A stretch of DNA of 64,000 bases from Limimaricola hongkongensis DSM 17492 (GTDB lineage Bacteria; Pseudomonadota; Alphaproteobacteria; Rhodobacterales; Rhodobacteraceae), in assembly GCF_000600975.2 (NCBI RefSeq), contig NZ_KK088653.1, positions 682,501 through 746,500 of the forward strand, written 5' to 3'. Shown one piece after another: positions 27,930 through 37,660 of the stretch. Positions within the stretch are counted from its first letter, which is position 1; each line of letters opens with the position of its first letter. The position numbers and the translations under genes were made by a program. The notes below the pieces were generated by a model that was not told where the DNA came from, ran no database searches, and was given only the letters and a program-made list of their open reading frames with translations.

Positions 27930-29360
27930 TCAACTGGCCCAGGAGGACGCGGTGCTTTCGGGGTCGAGCAGATCGGTCTCGGCCAGCTCGTATTCCTCGA
28001 TCTCGGGAAAATCGGGCGCCTCGAAGGGCACGAGGCTGCGTCCCTCGCCTCTGAGCGCGTCGATTGCCGCGATCAGGGAGCCGCGCTTGTCGATCTCCGT
28101 CTCGACCGTCTCGTTCGATCGGCCCAGATGTTCGGCCAGCAGGTCGTTGCGCAGGCCCATGATCCTGTCGCGCAGCTCGGGCGCTGTCCCGTCATGTGCT
28201 TCGATCGAGACGTCGCATTCGGTGTCGAAGCCCATCGAGCGGTTGTTCATATTGGACGACCCCACCCGCAACAGCCGGTCATCCATGATGACCACCTTGG
28301 CATGGACATAGATATGGGTGCCGCCTTCCGAGACCGGCGTATAGAGCCGGAATCGGTCCTGCGCATCGGCGCCGCGCACCATGCGCAAGAGCCGGGCGCG
28401 GGCGGTGCCCATGGCCTTTTCCTCGAGCCAGCCCTGCGCGGTGTGCGGATTGACCACCACGATCTCGGGGCCGTCCGGTTCACGCAGCCGCGCCGCCATC
28501 GCCTCGGCGATGCGGCGCGAGGCGAAATACTGGCTTTCGATATAGAGCGTTCTTTCGGCCCGGCCGATGGCCTCGAGATAGAGCGCCTCGATCTCGCGCA
28601 CCTCCTCGCGGTCCTTGTATGTGGGCAGGGTGCGCGAGATGGCGGCGGGATGGCCCGAGGCGATGGGATGCAGCCCCGAGGGCCAGATCGGCGCCTGTTC
28701 GCCCGGCGCCTCCAGCCTTTCGCCGGTCGCGTCGAACCAGCGCTGCCGCGCCAGATCGCCGAGCGCGCGCGCCGCCTCGCCGCTCACGGCGGTGGTGATG
28801 TCATGCCACGGCCCGTAATGGCGTCCCGAGGTGGGCCGCTTGCGGCGCGGATCCTCGTCGGGATGGTCGCGGGTGTCCCAGCGCGTGGCGGTGATGTCGA
28901 TGCCGCCGCAAAAGGCGAGAACGTCGTCGATCACCACGATCTTCTGGTGGTGCGCGGCGCCCGAAGGGTGGGCGTGGTCGAGCTTCATGTGGATGCGCTC
29001 ATTGGTGAGCCAGTCGGCCAGCACGAGCGGCGTCGAGCCGCGCGACAGGGTTTCGAGAATGCCGAGATCCCATTTGAGCATGTGCACCTGCAGGTCGGGA
29101 TTCTGATCGACCACCCATTCGAGATAGGCGCCCAGCGTGTTGGGCACGCCGTCCTCGCCGGCATCGGGCTCCAGCTCGATCCGCGTGTCGAAATCCCAGC
29201 CGATGAACAGCACGCTGCGCTTGGCGTGGCGCACCACCTCGCGGATCGTGGCGAAGTAATCGGCGGCGTCGATGATCACCGCCAGACGGTCGGCCCGCGC
29301 GATCTGCCAGCAGGTCTCGCCGGGCCTCAGGATCGGTCGTTTCGCATCGGGGGCGTTCAT
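27930..29360 (-). CDS. Phospholipase D-like protein (two HKD motifs)
   Basis: A 476-residue member of the PLD superfamily. The first HKD motif is in HHQKIVVIDD (H138, K140, D145) and the second in VHAKVVIMDD, about 210 residues later, each followed by the expected Gly/Ser-rich segment (FCGGIDI; VGSSNMNNRS). There is no signal peptide or membrane anchor, unlike cardiolipin synthases, which suggests a soluble phospholipase D. It may hydrolyse phosphatidyl groups or carry out transphosphatidylation. It lies 89 nt downstream of the lytic transglycosylase on the same strand. Confidence 0.92.
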   Translation of the reverse strand: MNAPDAKRPILRPGETCWQIARADRLAVIIDAADYFATIREVVRHAKRSVLFIGWDFDTRIELEPDAGEDGVPNTLGAYLEWVVDQNPDLQVHMLKWDLGILETLSRGSTPLVLADWLTNERIHMKLDHAHPSGAAHHQKIVVIDDVLAFCGGIDITATRWDTRDHPDEDPRRKRPTSGRHYGPWHDITTAVSGEAARALGDLARQRWFDATGERLEAPGEQAPIWPSGLHPIASGHPAAISRTLPTYKDREEVREIEALYLEAIGRAERTLYIESQYFASRRIAEAMAARLREPDGPEIVVVNPHTAQGWLEEKAMGTARARLLRMVRGADAQDRFRLYTPVSEGGTHIYVHAKVVIMDDRLLRVGSSNMNNRSMGFDTECDVSIEAHDGTAPELRDRIMGLRNDLLAEHLGRSNETVETEIDKRGSLIAAIDALRGEGRSLVPFEAPDFPEIEEYELAETDLLDPESTASSWAS

Positions 29361-29449
29361 CGGAAAGCTCCTGCCTTTTCGGTCAGAACGGAAACGGGCG
29401 GGACGGTGCCGCGTTCCGCATCGATTTCCGCCGCCCGGCGTGCCTCGGC

Positions 29450-30682
29450 TCAGCGCGCCAACGCGCCGCGCATCGCGGTGTCGGGAAAACAGGTGGCCGG
29501 TCGGCCACTGGCCTGCTGCCAGCGGCCGATCGAGCGGCGCGTCTTGTAGCCGGCCAGACCGTCGGCGCCACCGACATCGTGCCCCATCGCCTCCAGCGCG
29601 CGCTGCATGGCCGCCACGTCCGAGCGCATCAGCCCGCCGACGCGGCCCCAGCCGGCTTCGAAATCGCCCATGCCATAGGCGATCCGGTCACCGACATGAC
29701 CGACGAACAGCGCGTAGAGATCGCTCATGTTGTAGCTTTTCAGCGCATAGAAGTTCGGCGTCACAATGAAGGCGGGCCCGTGCCGCCCGGCGGGCATCAG
29801 CAGGTATCCCTCGCGCGCCGCCTCGTGATCGGGAAAGGGTTTGCCGGAAACGCGGCTGATCCCCATCGCGGCCCAGTCCCGGATCAAGCGGCCCTGATCG
29901 GGGCCTTCGAGCGCGCAGGAGACGTCCGCGGGCACCCGGACCTCGAACCCCCAGTCGCGCCCGGCGACCCAGCCATGCCGGGCGAGGTAGTTGCCGATCG
30001 AGGCCAGCGTGTCGGCCTCCGAGCGCCAGATATCGGCGCGCCCGTCGCCATCGCCGTCTGCGGCGTATTTCAGAAAGCTCGACGGCATGAATTGCGGCTG
30101 ACCCAGCGCCCCCGCCCAGCTCGATTTCATGGCTCGGCTCGGGGCGTGACCGGCCTGCGCGATGCGCAGCGCGGCGACGAGCTCGTCGGTGAAATAGGCC
30201 TCGCGGCGTCCCATGAATCCCTTGGTGGCAAGCACGCGGAAGGCGTCATGCGGGATCGCGGCGCGGCCATATCCGCTTTCCCGGCCCCAGATCGCGAGGA
30301 GGATGCGCGACGGCACCCCGGTGGCCCGTTCGACCGCGCGCAGCGTTTCCGCATGGCGCGCGGCCATCTGCCGCCCGACCGATGTGGCGCCATCGACTGC
30401 ACCGCGCCTGAAATAGCGGTCCGGGCTGCCAAACTCGGCCTGCCGCTGCGCCTGGCGCGGCTGCGCTGGCGCGCCGGGCGGCACGAGATCCGGCAGCGCC
30501 CAGTCGAGCGTGACGCCCGACAGCGCCGTCTCGAAGGTGCCGCGCGCCACCCCTGCGCCGCGCGCACGGGGCCACACGGTCTGTTCGAGCCAGCCCCGGA
30601 ACTGCTTTTCGGTCGCCGCGCGGTCCTGCGCGGCAAGCGGGGCGGGCACCAGGGCGATAAGCAGGATCAGGAAGCGCAGCAT
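29450..30682 (-). CDS. Lytic murein transglycosylase (MltB type) with peptidoglycan-binding domain
   Basis: A 410-residue exported enzyme that cleaves the MurNAc-GlcNAc bond with 1,6-anhydro product formation. It has a signal peptide (about 1-18, ending PLAAQ), an SLT_2 catalytic domain with the catalytic Glu in IWGRESGYGR (E135) and the conserved AGALGQPQFMPSSFLKYA, and a C-terminal peptidoglycan_binding_1 domain (about 345-405: MQRALEAMGHDVGGADGLAG). No lipobox Cys is seen, so it is periplasmic rather than a lipoprotein. The upstream region carries two G-rich 27-bp direct repeats. Confidence 0.93.
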   Translation of the reverse strand: MLRFLILLIALVPAPLAAQDRAATEKQFRGWLEQTVWPRARGAGVARGTFETALSGVTLDWALPDLVPPGAPAQPRQAQRQAEFGSPDRYFRRGAVDGATSVGRQMAARHAETLRAVERATGVPSRILLAIWGRESGYGRAAIPHDAFRVLATKGFMGRREAYFTDELVAALRIAQAGHAPSRAMKSSWAGALGQPQFMPSSFLKYAADGDGDGRADIWRSEADTLASIGNYLARHGWVAGRDWGFEVRVPADVSCALEGPDQGRLIRDWAAMGISRVSGKPFPDHEAAREGYLLMPAGRHGPAFIVTPNFYALKSYNMSDLYALFVGHVGDRIAYGMGDFEAGWGRVGGLMRSDVAAMQRALEAMGHDVGGADGLAGYKTRRSIGRWQQASGRPATCFPDTAMRGALAR

Positions 30683-30703
30683 GGCGGGGGTCTCCGTTGC
30701 CGA

Positions 30704-30757
30704 AAGGGTGGGGTGGGGCGCTTTGGAGGCAAGGGTGGGGTGGGGCGCTTTGGAGGC
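30704..30757. repeat. Two perfect 27-bp direct repeats upstream of the lytic transglycosylase
   Basis: Positions 30704-30730 and 30731-30757 are identical, head to tail. Each contains GGGTGGGGTGGGGCGC and TTTGGAGG. They begin 21 bp upstream of the transglycosylase start. They could be a recent slippage duplication or carry regulatory or G-rich secondary structure; nothing here shows function. Confidence 0.8.
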
Positions 30758-30907
30758 GCAGCCTAGGCGGCGCTGCTCCGGCTGTCACGAAGCTGCGGAG
30801 GTCGCGGCCATGCGCGGGCGCCTTCCTGCCGGTCACGCCGGCATTTTTCCTTGCCGGCGGCGCAACGGGGCGCAGTTTGTCCCGGCGACTGGAGAGGTTT
30901 GGAGCGG

Positions 30908-32170
30908 ATGCAGGACGAGGCGTTCTTTGGGTTGAACCGCTATCACATCGCGTTGGCGGTGGTCGGCATCGTCGTCATCCTCGCGCGCTGGCTGCCGCGG
31001 CTGATCTCGAAGCGCGAGCCGGCATCGGCGCCGCTGATGATCCTGTTCGGGGCCGGCGTCGCGGTCTGGCTGCCCGATCTCGCGACGTTGCCCGATCCGC
31101 GCGAGACGCCGCTGCCATGGGAGCTGGTGAGCGAACTGACGGTGATCGTGGCGCTGTTCGGCTCGGGGATGCGGCTCGACGAGCTGCGCCCCTGGTCGCG
31201 CTGGGGGCCGACCTTCCGGATGCTGGGCATCGCCATGCCGCTGACCATCCTGGCGGTGGCGATTCTCGGTGTCGGGATCGAGGGAATGACCGTGGCCGGG
31301 GCGATCCTGCTGGGCGCGGTGCTGGCGCCGACCGATCCGGTGCTGGCCGCCGACGTGCAGGTCGGGCCGCCGCAGGAGGGAGCCGAGCACCCGGTGCGCT
31401 TCACCCTCACCACCGAGGCCGCGCTCAATGACGGGCTGGCCTTTCCCTTCGTCTATCTCGGGCTGATCATCGCCGCCGAGGGGCTCAACCCCGGCGGTTG
31501 GGCGCTCGACTGGCTGTGGCGCGACGTGCTCTACCGGATCGCGCTGGGCACGGTGATGGGCTGGCTTGGCGGCAAGGCGCTGGGCTATGTCCTGTTCCGG
31601 TTGCCGCGGGATGCGGCGTTGGCAGAGACCGGCTCGGGGGTGATCGCGCTGGCGGGGATCCTGCTGTGCTACGGCTCGACCGAGCTGATCGAGGGCTATG
31701 GTTTCATCTCGGTCGCGGTGCTGGGGCTGACTTTGCGCCGGGTCCGGCAGGAGCATCATTTTCACCGCCGCCTGCACGATTTCTCCGAATCGATCGAACA
31801 TGCCCTGACGGCGGGGCTTCTGGTGGCGCTGGGCACGGTGCTGCCGCTTTTGTTTCGCGACCTGACCTGGACTCAGGTCGGCATCGCCGCGGTGCTGCTT
31901 CTGCTGGTGCGCCCGCTTTCTGGCTGGCTGGCGCTGTCGGGGGCCGGGCTCGGGCGGCGCGACCGGGCGATCGTGGCGGTTTACGGCGTGCGCGGTATCG
32001 GGTCGATCTATTACCTGTGCTACGCGGGCAGCCACATGGAGTTCATCGACGAGGCCGCCTTGTGGTCCCTCGTGGCGCTGGTGATCCTCGCCTCGACCTT
32101 TCTGCATGGTTTCAGCGTCGGCTGGGCGATGGAGCGGTCGACCGAAGGCCGCGCAAGGCAAGGCCGCTGA
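30908..32170 (+). CDS. Cation:proton antiporter (CPA1/NhaP type)
   Basis: A 420-residue sodium/hydrogen exchanger-like membrane protein. Conserved segments include the ion-site region GAILLGAVLAPTDPVLAADVQVG, TEAALNDGLAFPFVYL with the ND pair found in CPA1 antiporters, and the C-terminal AVYGVRGIGSIYYL. These indicate Na+(K+)/H+ exchange at the inner membrane. The ATG at 30908 gives MQDEAFFGLNRYHIAL directly before the first helix; the longer frame to 30851 adds a polar leader. It stands alone, followed by tRNA-Cys on the opposite strand. Confidence 0.92.
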   Translation: MQDEAFFGLNRYHIALAVVGIVVILARWLPRLISKREPASAPLMILFGAGVAVWLPDLATLPDPRETPLPWELVSELTVIVALFGSGMRLDELRPWSRWGPTFRMLGIAMPLTILAVAILGVGIEGMTVAGAILLGAVLAPTDPVLAADVQVGPPQEGAEHPVRFTLTTEAALNDGLAFPFVYLGLIIAAEGLNPGGWALDWLWRDVLYRIALGTVMGWLGGKALGYVLFRLPRDAALAETGSGVIALAGILLCYGSTELIEGYGFISVAVLGLTLRRVRQEHHFHRRLHDFSESIEHALTAGLLVALGTVLPLLFRDLTWTQVGIAAVLLLLVRPLSGWLALSGAGLGRRDRAIVAVYGVRGIGSIYYLCYAGSHMEFIDEAALWSLVALVILASTFLHGFSVGWAMERSTEGRARQGR

Positions 32171-32239
32171 GGGATCGCGGCTGGCCGGCTCCTGCGGCAG
32201 GGCGCTGGCCTGCCGGGTGCGGAGATATGCAGGGAGAAA

Positions 32240-32313
32240 TGGAGGCGGGTACCGGAATCGAACCGGTCTACACGGATTTGCAATCCGCTGCGTAACCTCT
32301 CCGCCAACCCGCC
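32240..32313 (-). tRNA. tRNA-Cys (GCA)
   Basis: On the minus strand a complete cloverleaf is seen: acceptor GGCGGGT / ACCCGCC with discriminator U, anticodon arm GGATT-GCA-AATCC, T arm CCGGTTCGATTCCGG and an encoded CCA end (32240-32242). The anticodon GCA and the U discriminator are right for cysteine. The total with CCA is 74 nt. The rest of the 32171-32503 gap holds no gene I can recognise, and no integrase or attachment-site duplication is seen. Confidence 0.96.
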
Positions 32314-32503
32314 TCGGTGGGCGTTTCACTAGGCCCTGCCGGATGACGCGTCAAGCGGTTATCGGGCAGGATTGCGCATCGGCTGCCCGCCTCGCGCCAA
32401 AGAAATCCGAGGCGGGTGTGATCCGGGCGGCACGTCCGGGCCGGGCCGGGCGGAGCTGGCCGCTCTGCAGTTGCCGCCTGCCGGCAGTTGTGGCATCACG
32501 GCC

Positions 32504-33187
32504 ATGGCGAAACTGAACGAAAGAGCCCGGTCCGTGGTTGATTATGCGACCCGCCGCGTCTTCATGGTCGACACGCAGGTGCGACCCTCGGACGTGACGA
32601 AATTCCCGATCATCGACGCAATGCTCGATGTGCCACGCGAAGCCTACGTGCCCGCAGGGCGGCGCGAGGCGGCCTATGTCGGCGAGAATCTCCCGCTTGG
32701 CGGCGACCGGGTGGTGCTGGAGCCGCGCACGCTGGCCAAGATGCTCGACGGGCTGGAGATCGATCCGCAGGACGCGGTGCTCGATCTGGGGTGCGGGCTG
32801 GGCTATTCGACCGCGCTGCTGGCGCGGCTGGCGGGGTTCGTCGCCGCGGTCGAGGATGATGAGCCGCGCGCAACCGAGGCGCAGTCGATCCTGTCCGAGC
32901 ACGGCGTCGACAACGCCGCGGTGGTCTGCGGCCCGCTGGCCGAGGGCGCGCCCAAGAGCGGCCCCTACGACGTGATCATGATCGAGGGCGCGATCGAGCG
33001 GTTCCCCGACGCGCTGGCCGAACAGCTGCGCGAAGGTGGTCGGGTCGCGGCGATCTTTGCCGAAGGTGCGCTGGGCGTGGTTCGGATCGGCTACAAGATC
33101 GATGGCCGGATCTCGTGGCGCTTTGCCTTCAACGCGGGTGCGCCGCTGTTGCAGGGCTTCGAAGCGGCACAGGACTTCGTGTTGTAA
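32504..33187 (+). CDS. pcm: Protein-L-isoaspartate O-methyltransferase family protein
   Basis: A 227-residue SAM-dependent methyltransferase of the PCMT family, which repairs isoaspartyl damage in proteins. The pre-motif VPREAYVPAGRREAAYVGENLPLG and SAM-binding motif I DLGCGLG (94-100) are present. As in other Rhodobacterales homologues beside tolC, the N-terminal region departs from E. coli Pcm, so enzymatic identity is not certain. The ATG at 32504 gives the usual start; a longer frame has an Arg/Pro-rich leader. The tolC gene follows 31 nt later. Confidence 0.85.
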   Translation: MAKLNERARSVVDYATRRVFMVDTQVRPSDVTKFPIIDAMLDVPREAYVPAGRREAAYVGENLPLGGDRVVLEPRTLAKMLDGLEIDPQDAVLDLGCGLGYSTALLARLAGFVAAVEDDEPRATEAQSILSEHGVDNAAVVCGPLAEGAPKSGPYDVIMIEGAIERFPDALAEQLREGGRVAAIFAEGALGVVRIGYKIDGRISWRFAFNAGAPLLQGFEAAQDFVL

Positions 33188-33218
33188 GCACAAGACAATA
33201 AGAAAGAGCAGGGGCGGT

Positions 33219-34604
33219 ATGCGGCGAATTGTTGGACGTTTGATTCTCGGCGCTGGCCTTGCGGTTGCCGCCATGGGCCCCGCGCGGGCCGACACGCTCG
33301 CCTCGGCGCTGGCGCATGGCTATGAGAACAGCGGTCTGCTCGATCGGAACCGGGGCCTGCTGCGCGCCGCCGACGAGGACGTGGCGCAGGCGCTCGCGAT
33401 CCTGCGACCGATCATCAACTGGTCGGCGGAAACCGCCATCGCGAGCAGCAGCGGGCTGCGCGATGCGCCTCCGGGCTCCGGTGTCGACAGCTACGACGTC
33501 TCGGCTTCGGCCACGCTTACCGCGTCCTTGCTGCTCTATGATGGCGGTCAGAGCCGCTATGCCATCGATTCGCAAAAGGCGCTCGTTCTGTCCACCCGCG
33601 AAGGGCTGCGGCAGGTTGAACAGCAGGTGCTGCAACGGGTCGTCGAAGCCTATATGGAGGTGCGCCGCGCCAACGCCTTCGTCGATCTGCGCCGCAACAA
33701 CCTGCGGCTGATCACGCAGGAGTTGCGCGCCGCGCAGGACCGGTTCGAGGTTGGCGAAGTCACCCGGACGGACGTGTCTCTGGCCGAGGCGGCGCTGGCC
33801 TCCGCGCGCAGTCTGCTGGCCACCGACGAGGGTCGGCTGACGCAGGCCATGGCCGAATTCCAGGCCGCCGTCGGGCGTGCGCCGGGCGATCTGGCCGCGG
33901 CACCGGATGCCCGCATTCCCGGCAGCCTCTCCGAAGCGCAGGCGATCGCCCGGCGGGAGCACCCCTCCATTCGCGAGGCGCAGCACGCCGTCACGGTGAA
34001 CGAGCTGAACATCGCGCAGGCCGAGGCGGCAAAGCGCCCGCAGCTGTCGCTGAACGGTCGCGTTTCGGTCGATGACGACTTCGATGATACCGAGCAGGTC
34101 GGGATCGCCCTCAGCCAGCCGCTCTATACCGGTGGCCGGATCTCCAGCCAGGTGCGGCAGGCCAAGGCCCGCCGCGATGCGTCCCGCGGAGCGCTGATCA
34201 ATGTCAGCCGCACGGTCGAGCGTTCCGTGGCGAACGCCTATTCGCGGCTCGCCGTCGCCCGCGCCAGCATCGAGGCCTCGGGGCGCGAGGTCCGCGCCGC
34301 GCAGGTTGCTTTCGACGGGTTGCGCGAGGAGGCCCGCCTCGGCGCGCGCACCACGCTCGACGTGCTCAATGCCGAGCAGGACCTGCTCGATGCCCGCGCC
34401 ACGCTGGTGTCGGCCCAGATCGACGAAACGCTGGCCAGCTACGTGGTGCTGGCCGCCATCGGACGGCTGACCGCCGATCAGCTCGGCCTGCCGGTGCAGG
34501 TCTACGATCCGGCTGCTTATTACAACCTCGTGCGCAACGCGCCTTCCTCGACCTCCGAGCAGGGCCGCGCGCTCGACCGGGTGCTCGAGGCCATTGGCCG
34601 CTGA
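33219..34604 (+). CDS. tolC: TolC family outer membrane efflux protein
   Basis: Outer-membrane channel protein of 461 residues for type I secretion or RND efflux. It has a signal peptide (about 1-25, ending GPARA before DTLASALAHGY), and the two homologous OEP repeats rich in long amphipathic helices, with LLLYDGGQSRYAID and IALSQPLYTGGRISSQVRQA as the paired strand-turn motifs typical of TolC. The ATG at 33219 follows AGGGG. It may serve exporters elsewhere in the genome and could export the RTX-like protein at 39099, but that is only inference. Confidence 0.93.
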   Translation: MRRIVGRLILGAGLAVAAMGPARADTLASALAHGYENSGLLDRNRGLLRAADEDVAQALAILRPIINWSAETAIASSSGLRDAPPGSGVDSYDVSASATLTASLLLYDGGQSRYAIDSQKALVLSTREGLRQVEQQVLQRVVEAYMEVRRANAFVDLRRNNLRLITQELRAAQDRFEVGEVTRTDVSLAEAALASARSLLATDEGRLTQAMAEFQAAVGRAPGDLAAAPDARIPGSLSEAQAIARREHPSIREAQHAVTVNELNIAQAEAAKRPQLSLNGRVSVDDDFDDTEQVGIALSQPLYTGGRISSQVRQAKARRDASRGALINVSRTVERSVANAYSRLAVARASIEASGREVRAAQVAFDGLREEARLGARTTLDVLNAEQDLLDARATLVSAQIDETLASYVVLAAIGRLTADQLGLPVQVYDPAAYYNLVRNAPSSTSEQGRALDRVLEAIGR

Positions 34605-34678
34605 GGCGGGGTCCGGCATGATTCTTGCCGTGCGCGACGGGCTTCGCTAGATTTCTCCCGAGGCAAGCAGGGTAGATC

Positions 34679-35557
34679 ATGTCCGATCCGGTCAAGAACG
34701 TCGAAATAGAGGACGTGCTCTCCTCCATCCGCAGATTGCTCGCGGATGGCGAAGGGCAGGGAGAGGGCCGTCCCGCCACCGCGCCGCAGCCGGTCGAGGC
34801 CGGGCCGCGTGCGGTCGTGGCGCCGTCACGGGTTCGCCCAGAGCGCCGGGGCGATGCGCCCTTGGTGCTGACGCCGGCGCTGCGCGTGGCCGGGCGCCCG
34901 GAAAAACCGGCCGAGCCGGCGCCGCTCCGCGAAGCGCAGGCTGGCCCGGCCGCGGCCGACGATGATTTCGAGGCCCCCGATCTGCCCGATGCGCCCGGCG
35001 CAACGCTCCGCTCCCGGCTCAAGGAAACGATCGCCGAGCTCGAGGCGGCGATCACCCATCAGGCCGATGACTGGGAGCCCGATGGCAGCGAGGCCGCGCC
35101 GGTGATGGATTGGCACGGCACCCGGCCCGAGGACACGCCGTTCCTGAGCCGCCGTCATGCCGGACAGGCGGAACCCGAGCGGCCCGCGCCGGGCGCGCCG
35201 TCCTTCGCCGCAGAGGCGGGGCCGGGGGCAGCGACCGGGACGGATGACCGGTTGACCGAAAATTCCGCGTTCGACGCGCCGCGTGCCGACACTCTCCCGG
35301 AGCAGCCCGATCAGGCCATGGCGGCACCGCCCGCACCCGATCCGCAGGCCGATACCCGCGAAACCGATGACGCGTCCGACATGCAGGCGTCCGAACCGCC
35401 CCGGACCGAGATCGACGAGGAGATGCTGCGCCGCCTGATCGTCGAGGTGCTGCGCGAGGAGTTGCGCGGTCCGCTCGGCGACCGGATCACCGGCAACCTG
35501 CGCAAGCTGGTCCGGCGCGAAATCTTCCGGGCGCTGGCCAGCGGAGAGTTCGACTAG
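34679..35557 (+). CDS. DUF2497/PopZ-like protein
   Basis: A 292-residue acidic, Pro/Ala-rich protein with conserved ends. The N-terminus NVEIEDVLSSIRRLLADG resembles the short helix of PopZ/DUF2497 proteins (EDILASIRRI), and the C-terminus IDEEMLRRLIVEVLREELRG plus ITGNLRKLVRREIFRALA resembles the oligomerisation helices. The middle (about 30-240) is low complexity and probably disordered. PopZ organises cell poles and ParB-bound chromosome origins in Caulobacter; whether this protein does so is unproven. It follows tolC by 74 nt. Confidence 0.65.
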   Translation: MSDPVKNVEIEDVLSSIRRLLADGEGQGEGRPATAPQPVEAGPRAVVAPSRVRPERRGDAPLVLTPALRVAGRPEKPAEPAPLREAQAGPAAADDDFEAPDLPDAPGATLRSRLKETIAELEAAITHQADDWEPDGSEAAPVMDWHGTRPEDTPFLSRRHAGQAEPERPAPGAPSFAAEAGPGAATGTDDRLTENSAFDAPRADTLPEQPDQAMAAPPAPDPQADTRETDDASDMQASEPPRTEIDEEMLRRLIVEVLREELRGPLGDRITGNLRKLVRREIFRALASGEFD

Positions 35558-35561
35558 CCGT

Positions 35562-37013
35562 TCAGACCGGCGCCGCTAGCGAGAGCAACCGGTCGATGTC
35601 GAGATGGCGTTCCAGATGCGCGGCCAGCGCGTCGAGCACCGCGTCGACGCCGTCCTCGTAGCCCGGCTGCGATCGCCCGCCCAGCTCCGCGAGAAAGCGC
35701 GCGCGGAACCCGTCATCCGAAAACAGCCCGTGCAGATAGCAGCCGCGCACGCGCCCGTCGGGGCTGGCCGCGCCCTCGGCCTTCCCGTCGATCTCGATCC
35801 AGGCGCGCGCCGCGTGATCTGGTCCTTCGGTCTGGCCGATATGGATTTCGTAGCCCGTGACCGTTCCGCCGCCATCGCGTAGCCGGCCTTGCACCAGCCC
35901 GAGCCGCTTTTCGGGGCGCATCACCGTCTCCACGTCCAGCAGCCCGAGCCCCTCGACCGTGCCGGGCGGTCCCTCGATGCCCTCGGGGTCGGCAATGCTG
36001 CGGCCCAGCATCTGGTAGCCGCCGCAGATCCCCATGATCCGGCCACCGCGCCGCGCATGCGCCGCGAGATCGATGTCCCAGCCTGCGGCACGAAAGGCGG
36101 CCAGATCGGCGATGGTGGATTTCGTGCCCGGAATCAGCACGAGATCGGCATCGCCGGGCAGGGGGCGGCCCGGCGGGATCAGCTCGACGCTGACCTCGGG
36201 CTCCGCCGAAAGCGGGTCGAGATCGTCGAAATTGGCGATGCGGCCAAGGCGCGGCACGGCGATCTTCACCGGCCCGCCGGGCCGCGAGACGATCTCGGCG
36301 GCATCCTCTGCGGGCAGGCGCCACGCCTCCGTGAAATGCGGCACGATGCCCAGGGGCGCCCAGCCGGTGCGCGCGGCGATGAAGTCCATACCATCGGCAA
36401 AGAGGCTGGCATCGCCGCGGAACTTGTTGACCGCAAAGCCGCGGATCAGCCGCGCATCCGCGGGGTCGAGCACCGCGTGGCTGCCCACCAGCTGCGCGAT
36501 GACGCCGCCGCGGTCGATGTCGCCCAAGAGCACGACCGGCACGCCCGCGGCCTGCGCAAAGCCCATATTCGCGATGTCGCCCGCCCGTAGGTTGACCTCC
36601 GCCGGGCTGCCGGCGCCTTCGATCACGACGATGTCATGCGCCGCGGCCAGCCGGTGAAAGCTGTCGAGCACGCGCGGCAGCAGCGTCGGCTTGAGCGCGG
36701 CGTAATCGCGGGCCCGCGCGGTGGTGAGCCTGCGGCCCTGCACCACGACCTGCGCGCCGGTCTCGCTTTCGGGTTTGAGCAGCACCGGGTTCATGTCGAT
36801 CGCGGGCGCGAGCCCGGCGGCGCGGGCCTGCAGCGCCTGCGCCCGGCCGATTTCGCCGCCATCGGCGGTGACGGCGGCGTTGTTGGACATGTTCTGCGGC
36901 TTGAACGGCGCGACCGACAGGCCGCGCCGCCGCAGGGCCCGCGCCAGCCCCGCGACGATCATCGATTTGCCGACATTCGAGCCCGCGCCCTGGATCATGA
37001 TCGCTTGTGCCAT
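35562..37013 (-). CDS. cobQ: Cobyric acid synthase
   Basis: Glutamine-dependent amidotransferase (483 residues) that amidates four side-chain carboxylates of adenosylcobyrinic acid a,c-diamide in B12 synthesis. The N-terminal dethiobiotin-synthetase-like ATPase domain has the P-loop GAGSNVGKS (8-16); the C-terminal type 1 glutaminase domain has the nucleophile Cys in [11 protein letters not shown] and the late His in CYLHGLF. ATG 37013 is preferred over a GTG six bases upstream. No other cob gene lies in the window, so it is separated from the main B12 cluster. Confidence 0.95.
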   Translation of the reverse strand: MAQAIMIQGAGSNVGKSMIVAGLARALRRRGLSVAPFKPQNMSNNAAVTADGGEIGRAQALQARAAGLAPAIDMNPVLLKPESETGAQVVVQGRRLTTARARDYAALKPTLLPRVLDSFHRLAAAHDIVVIEGAGSPAEVNLRAGDIANMGFAQAAGVPVVLLGDIDRGGVIAQLVGSHAVLDPADARLIRGFAVNKFRGDASLFADGMDFIAARTGWAPLGIVPHFTEAWRLPAEDAAEIVSRPGGPVKIAVPRLGRIANFDDLDPLSAEPEVSVELIPPGRPLPGDADLVLIPGTKSTIADLAAFRAAGWDIDLAAHARRGGRIMGICGGYQMLGRSIADPEGIEGPPGTVEGLGLLDVETVMRPEKRLGLVQGRLRDGGGTVTGYEIHIGQTEGPDHAARAWIEIDGKAEGAASPDGRVRGCYLHGLFSDDGFRARFLAELGGRSQPGYEDGVDAVLDALAAHLERHLDIDRLLSLAAPV

Positions 37014-37085
37014 GCGCACCCCCGCTGTTGTTGCCCGCCGCCCTGCGTTAGCTGTCTAGGGACGGGGCCGCGGAAGGGAAAGTGC

Positions 37086-37655
37086 ATGAACACGCCGGCG
37101 CATCTGATCTTTGGCGCGGCGGCCTTCGGGCGGCCCGGACATGCGGGCGTCACCGCGGCGGCGCTGTTGGGCGCGCTTGCGCCCGACCTGTCGCTCTATC
37201 TCATGGTGGCATGGGCGCGCTTCGTCGCTGAAGTGCCCGCCCGCGTCATCTTCGGCGACTATTATTTCTCGGACGCGTGGATGGCGGTCTTTGCCATCGA
37301 CAACTCGTTTCCGCTGTGGGGCGCGCTGCTGGCGCTCGCGCTGTGGCGGCGCTGGCCGGTGCTGGTGGCCTTTGCCGGGGCGGGGCTGCTGCACCTCGCC
37401 TTCGATCTGCCGCTGCACGGCGCCGATGCGCGGCCGATGTTCTGGCCATTCAGCGACTGGCGTTTCGATTCACCGTTCAGCTACTGGGACAACAGCCATC
37501 ATGCGGGGATCGTCGGTCCGATCGAGGCCGGACTGTCGATCGCGCTCACCGGTTTCATGCTCTGGCGTTTCGAAAGCCTTGCGCTGCGAGCGGGCTTCGT
37601 CCTGCTGCTGCTGGCCGAGCTGGGCTCTTCCGGGATCTGGCGTTTCGTCTTCTGA
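37086..37655 (+). CDS. Membrane protein, DUF457/YdjM-like
   Basis: A 189-residue polytopic membrane protein starting MNTPAHLIFGAAAFGRPG, with about four or five helices. The conserved polar residues THLI-like (PAHLI), APD and HLAFDLPLH resemble LexA-regulated YdjM/DUF457 membrane-bound metal-dependent hydrolases. Homologues next to cobQ in Rhodobacterales have sometimes been labelled cobalamin biosynthesis proteins; I find no motif for that. The ATG at 37086 is chosen because the longer frame is antisense to cobQ. It ends in a bidirectional terminator. Confidence 0.75.
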   Translation: MNTPAHLIFGAAAFGRPGHAGVTAAALLGALAPDLSLYLMVAWARFVAEVPARVIFGDYYFSDAWMAVFAIDNSFPLWGALLALALWRRWPVLVAFAGAGLLHLAFDLPLHGADARPMFWPFSDWRFDSPFSYWDNSHHAGIVGPIEAGLSIALTGFMLWRFESLALRAGFVLLLLAELGSSGIWRFVF

Positions 37656-37660
37656 CAAAG

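Noticed and set aside
32171..32503. Genomic island insertion at tRNA-Cys
   Set aside because: No integrase, no duplicated tRNA 3' end, and flanking genes are ordinary chromosomal ones.
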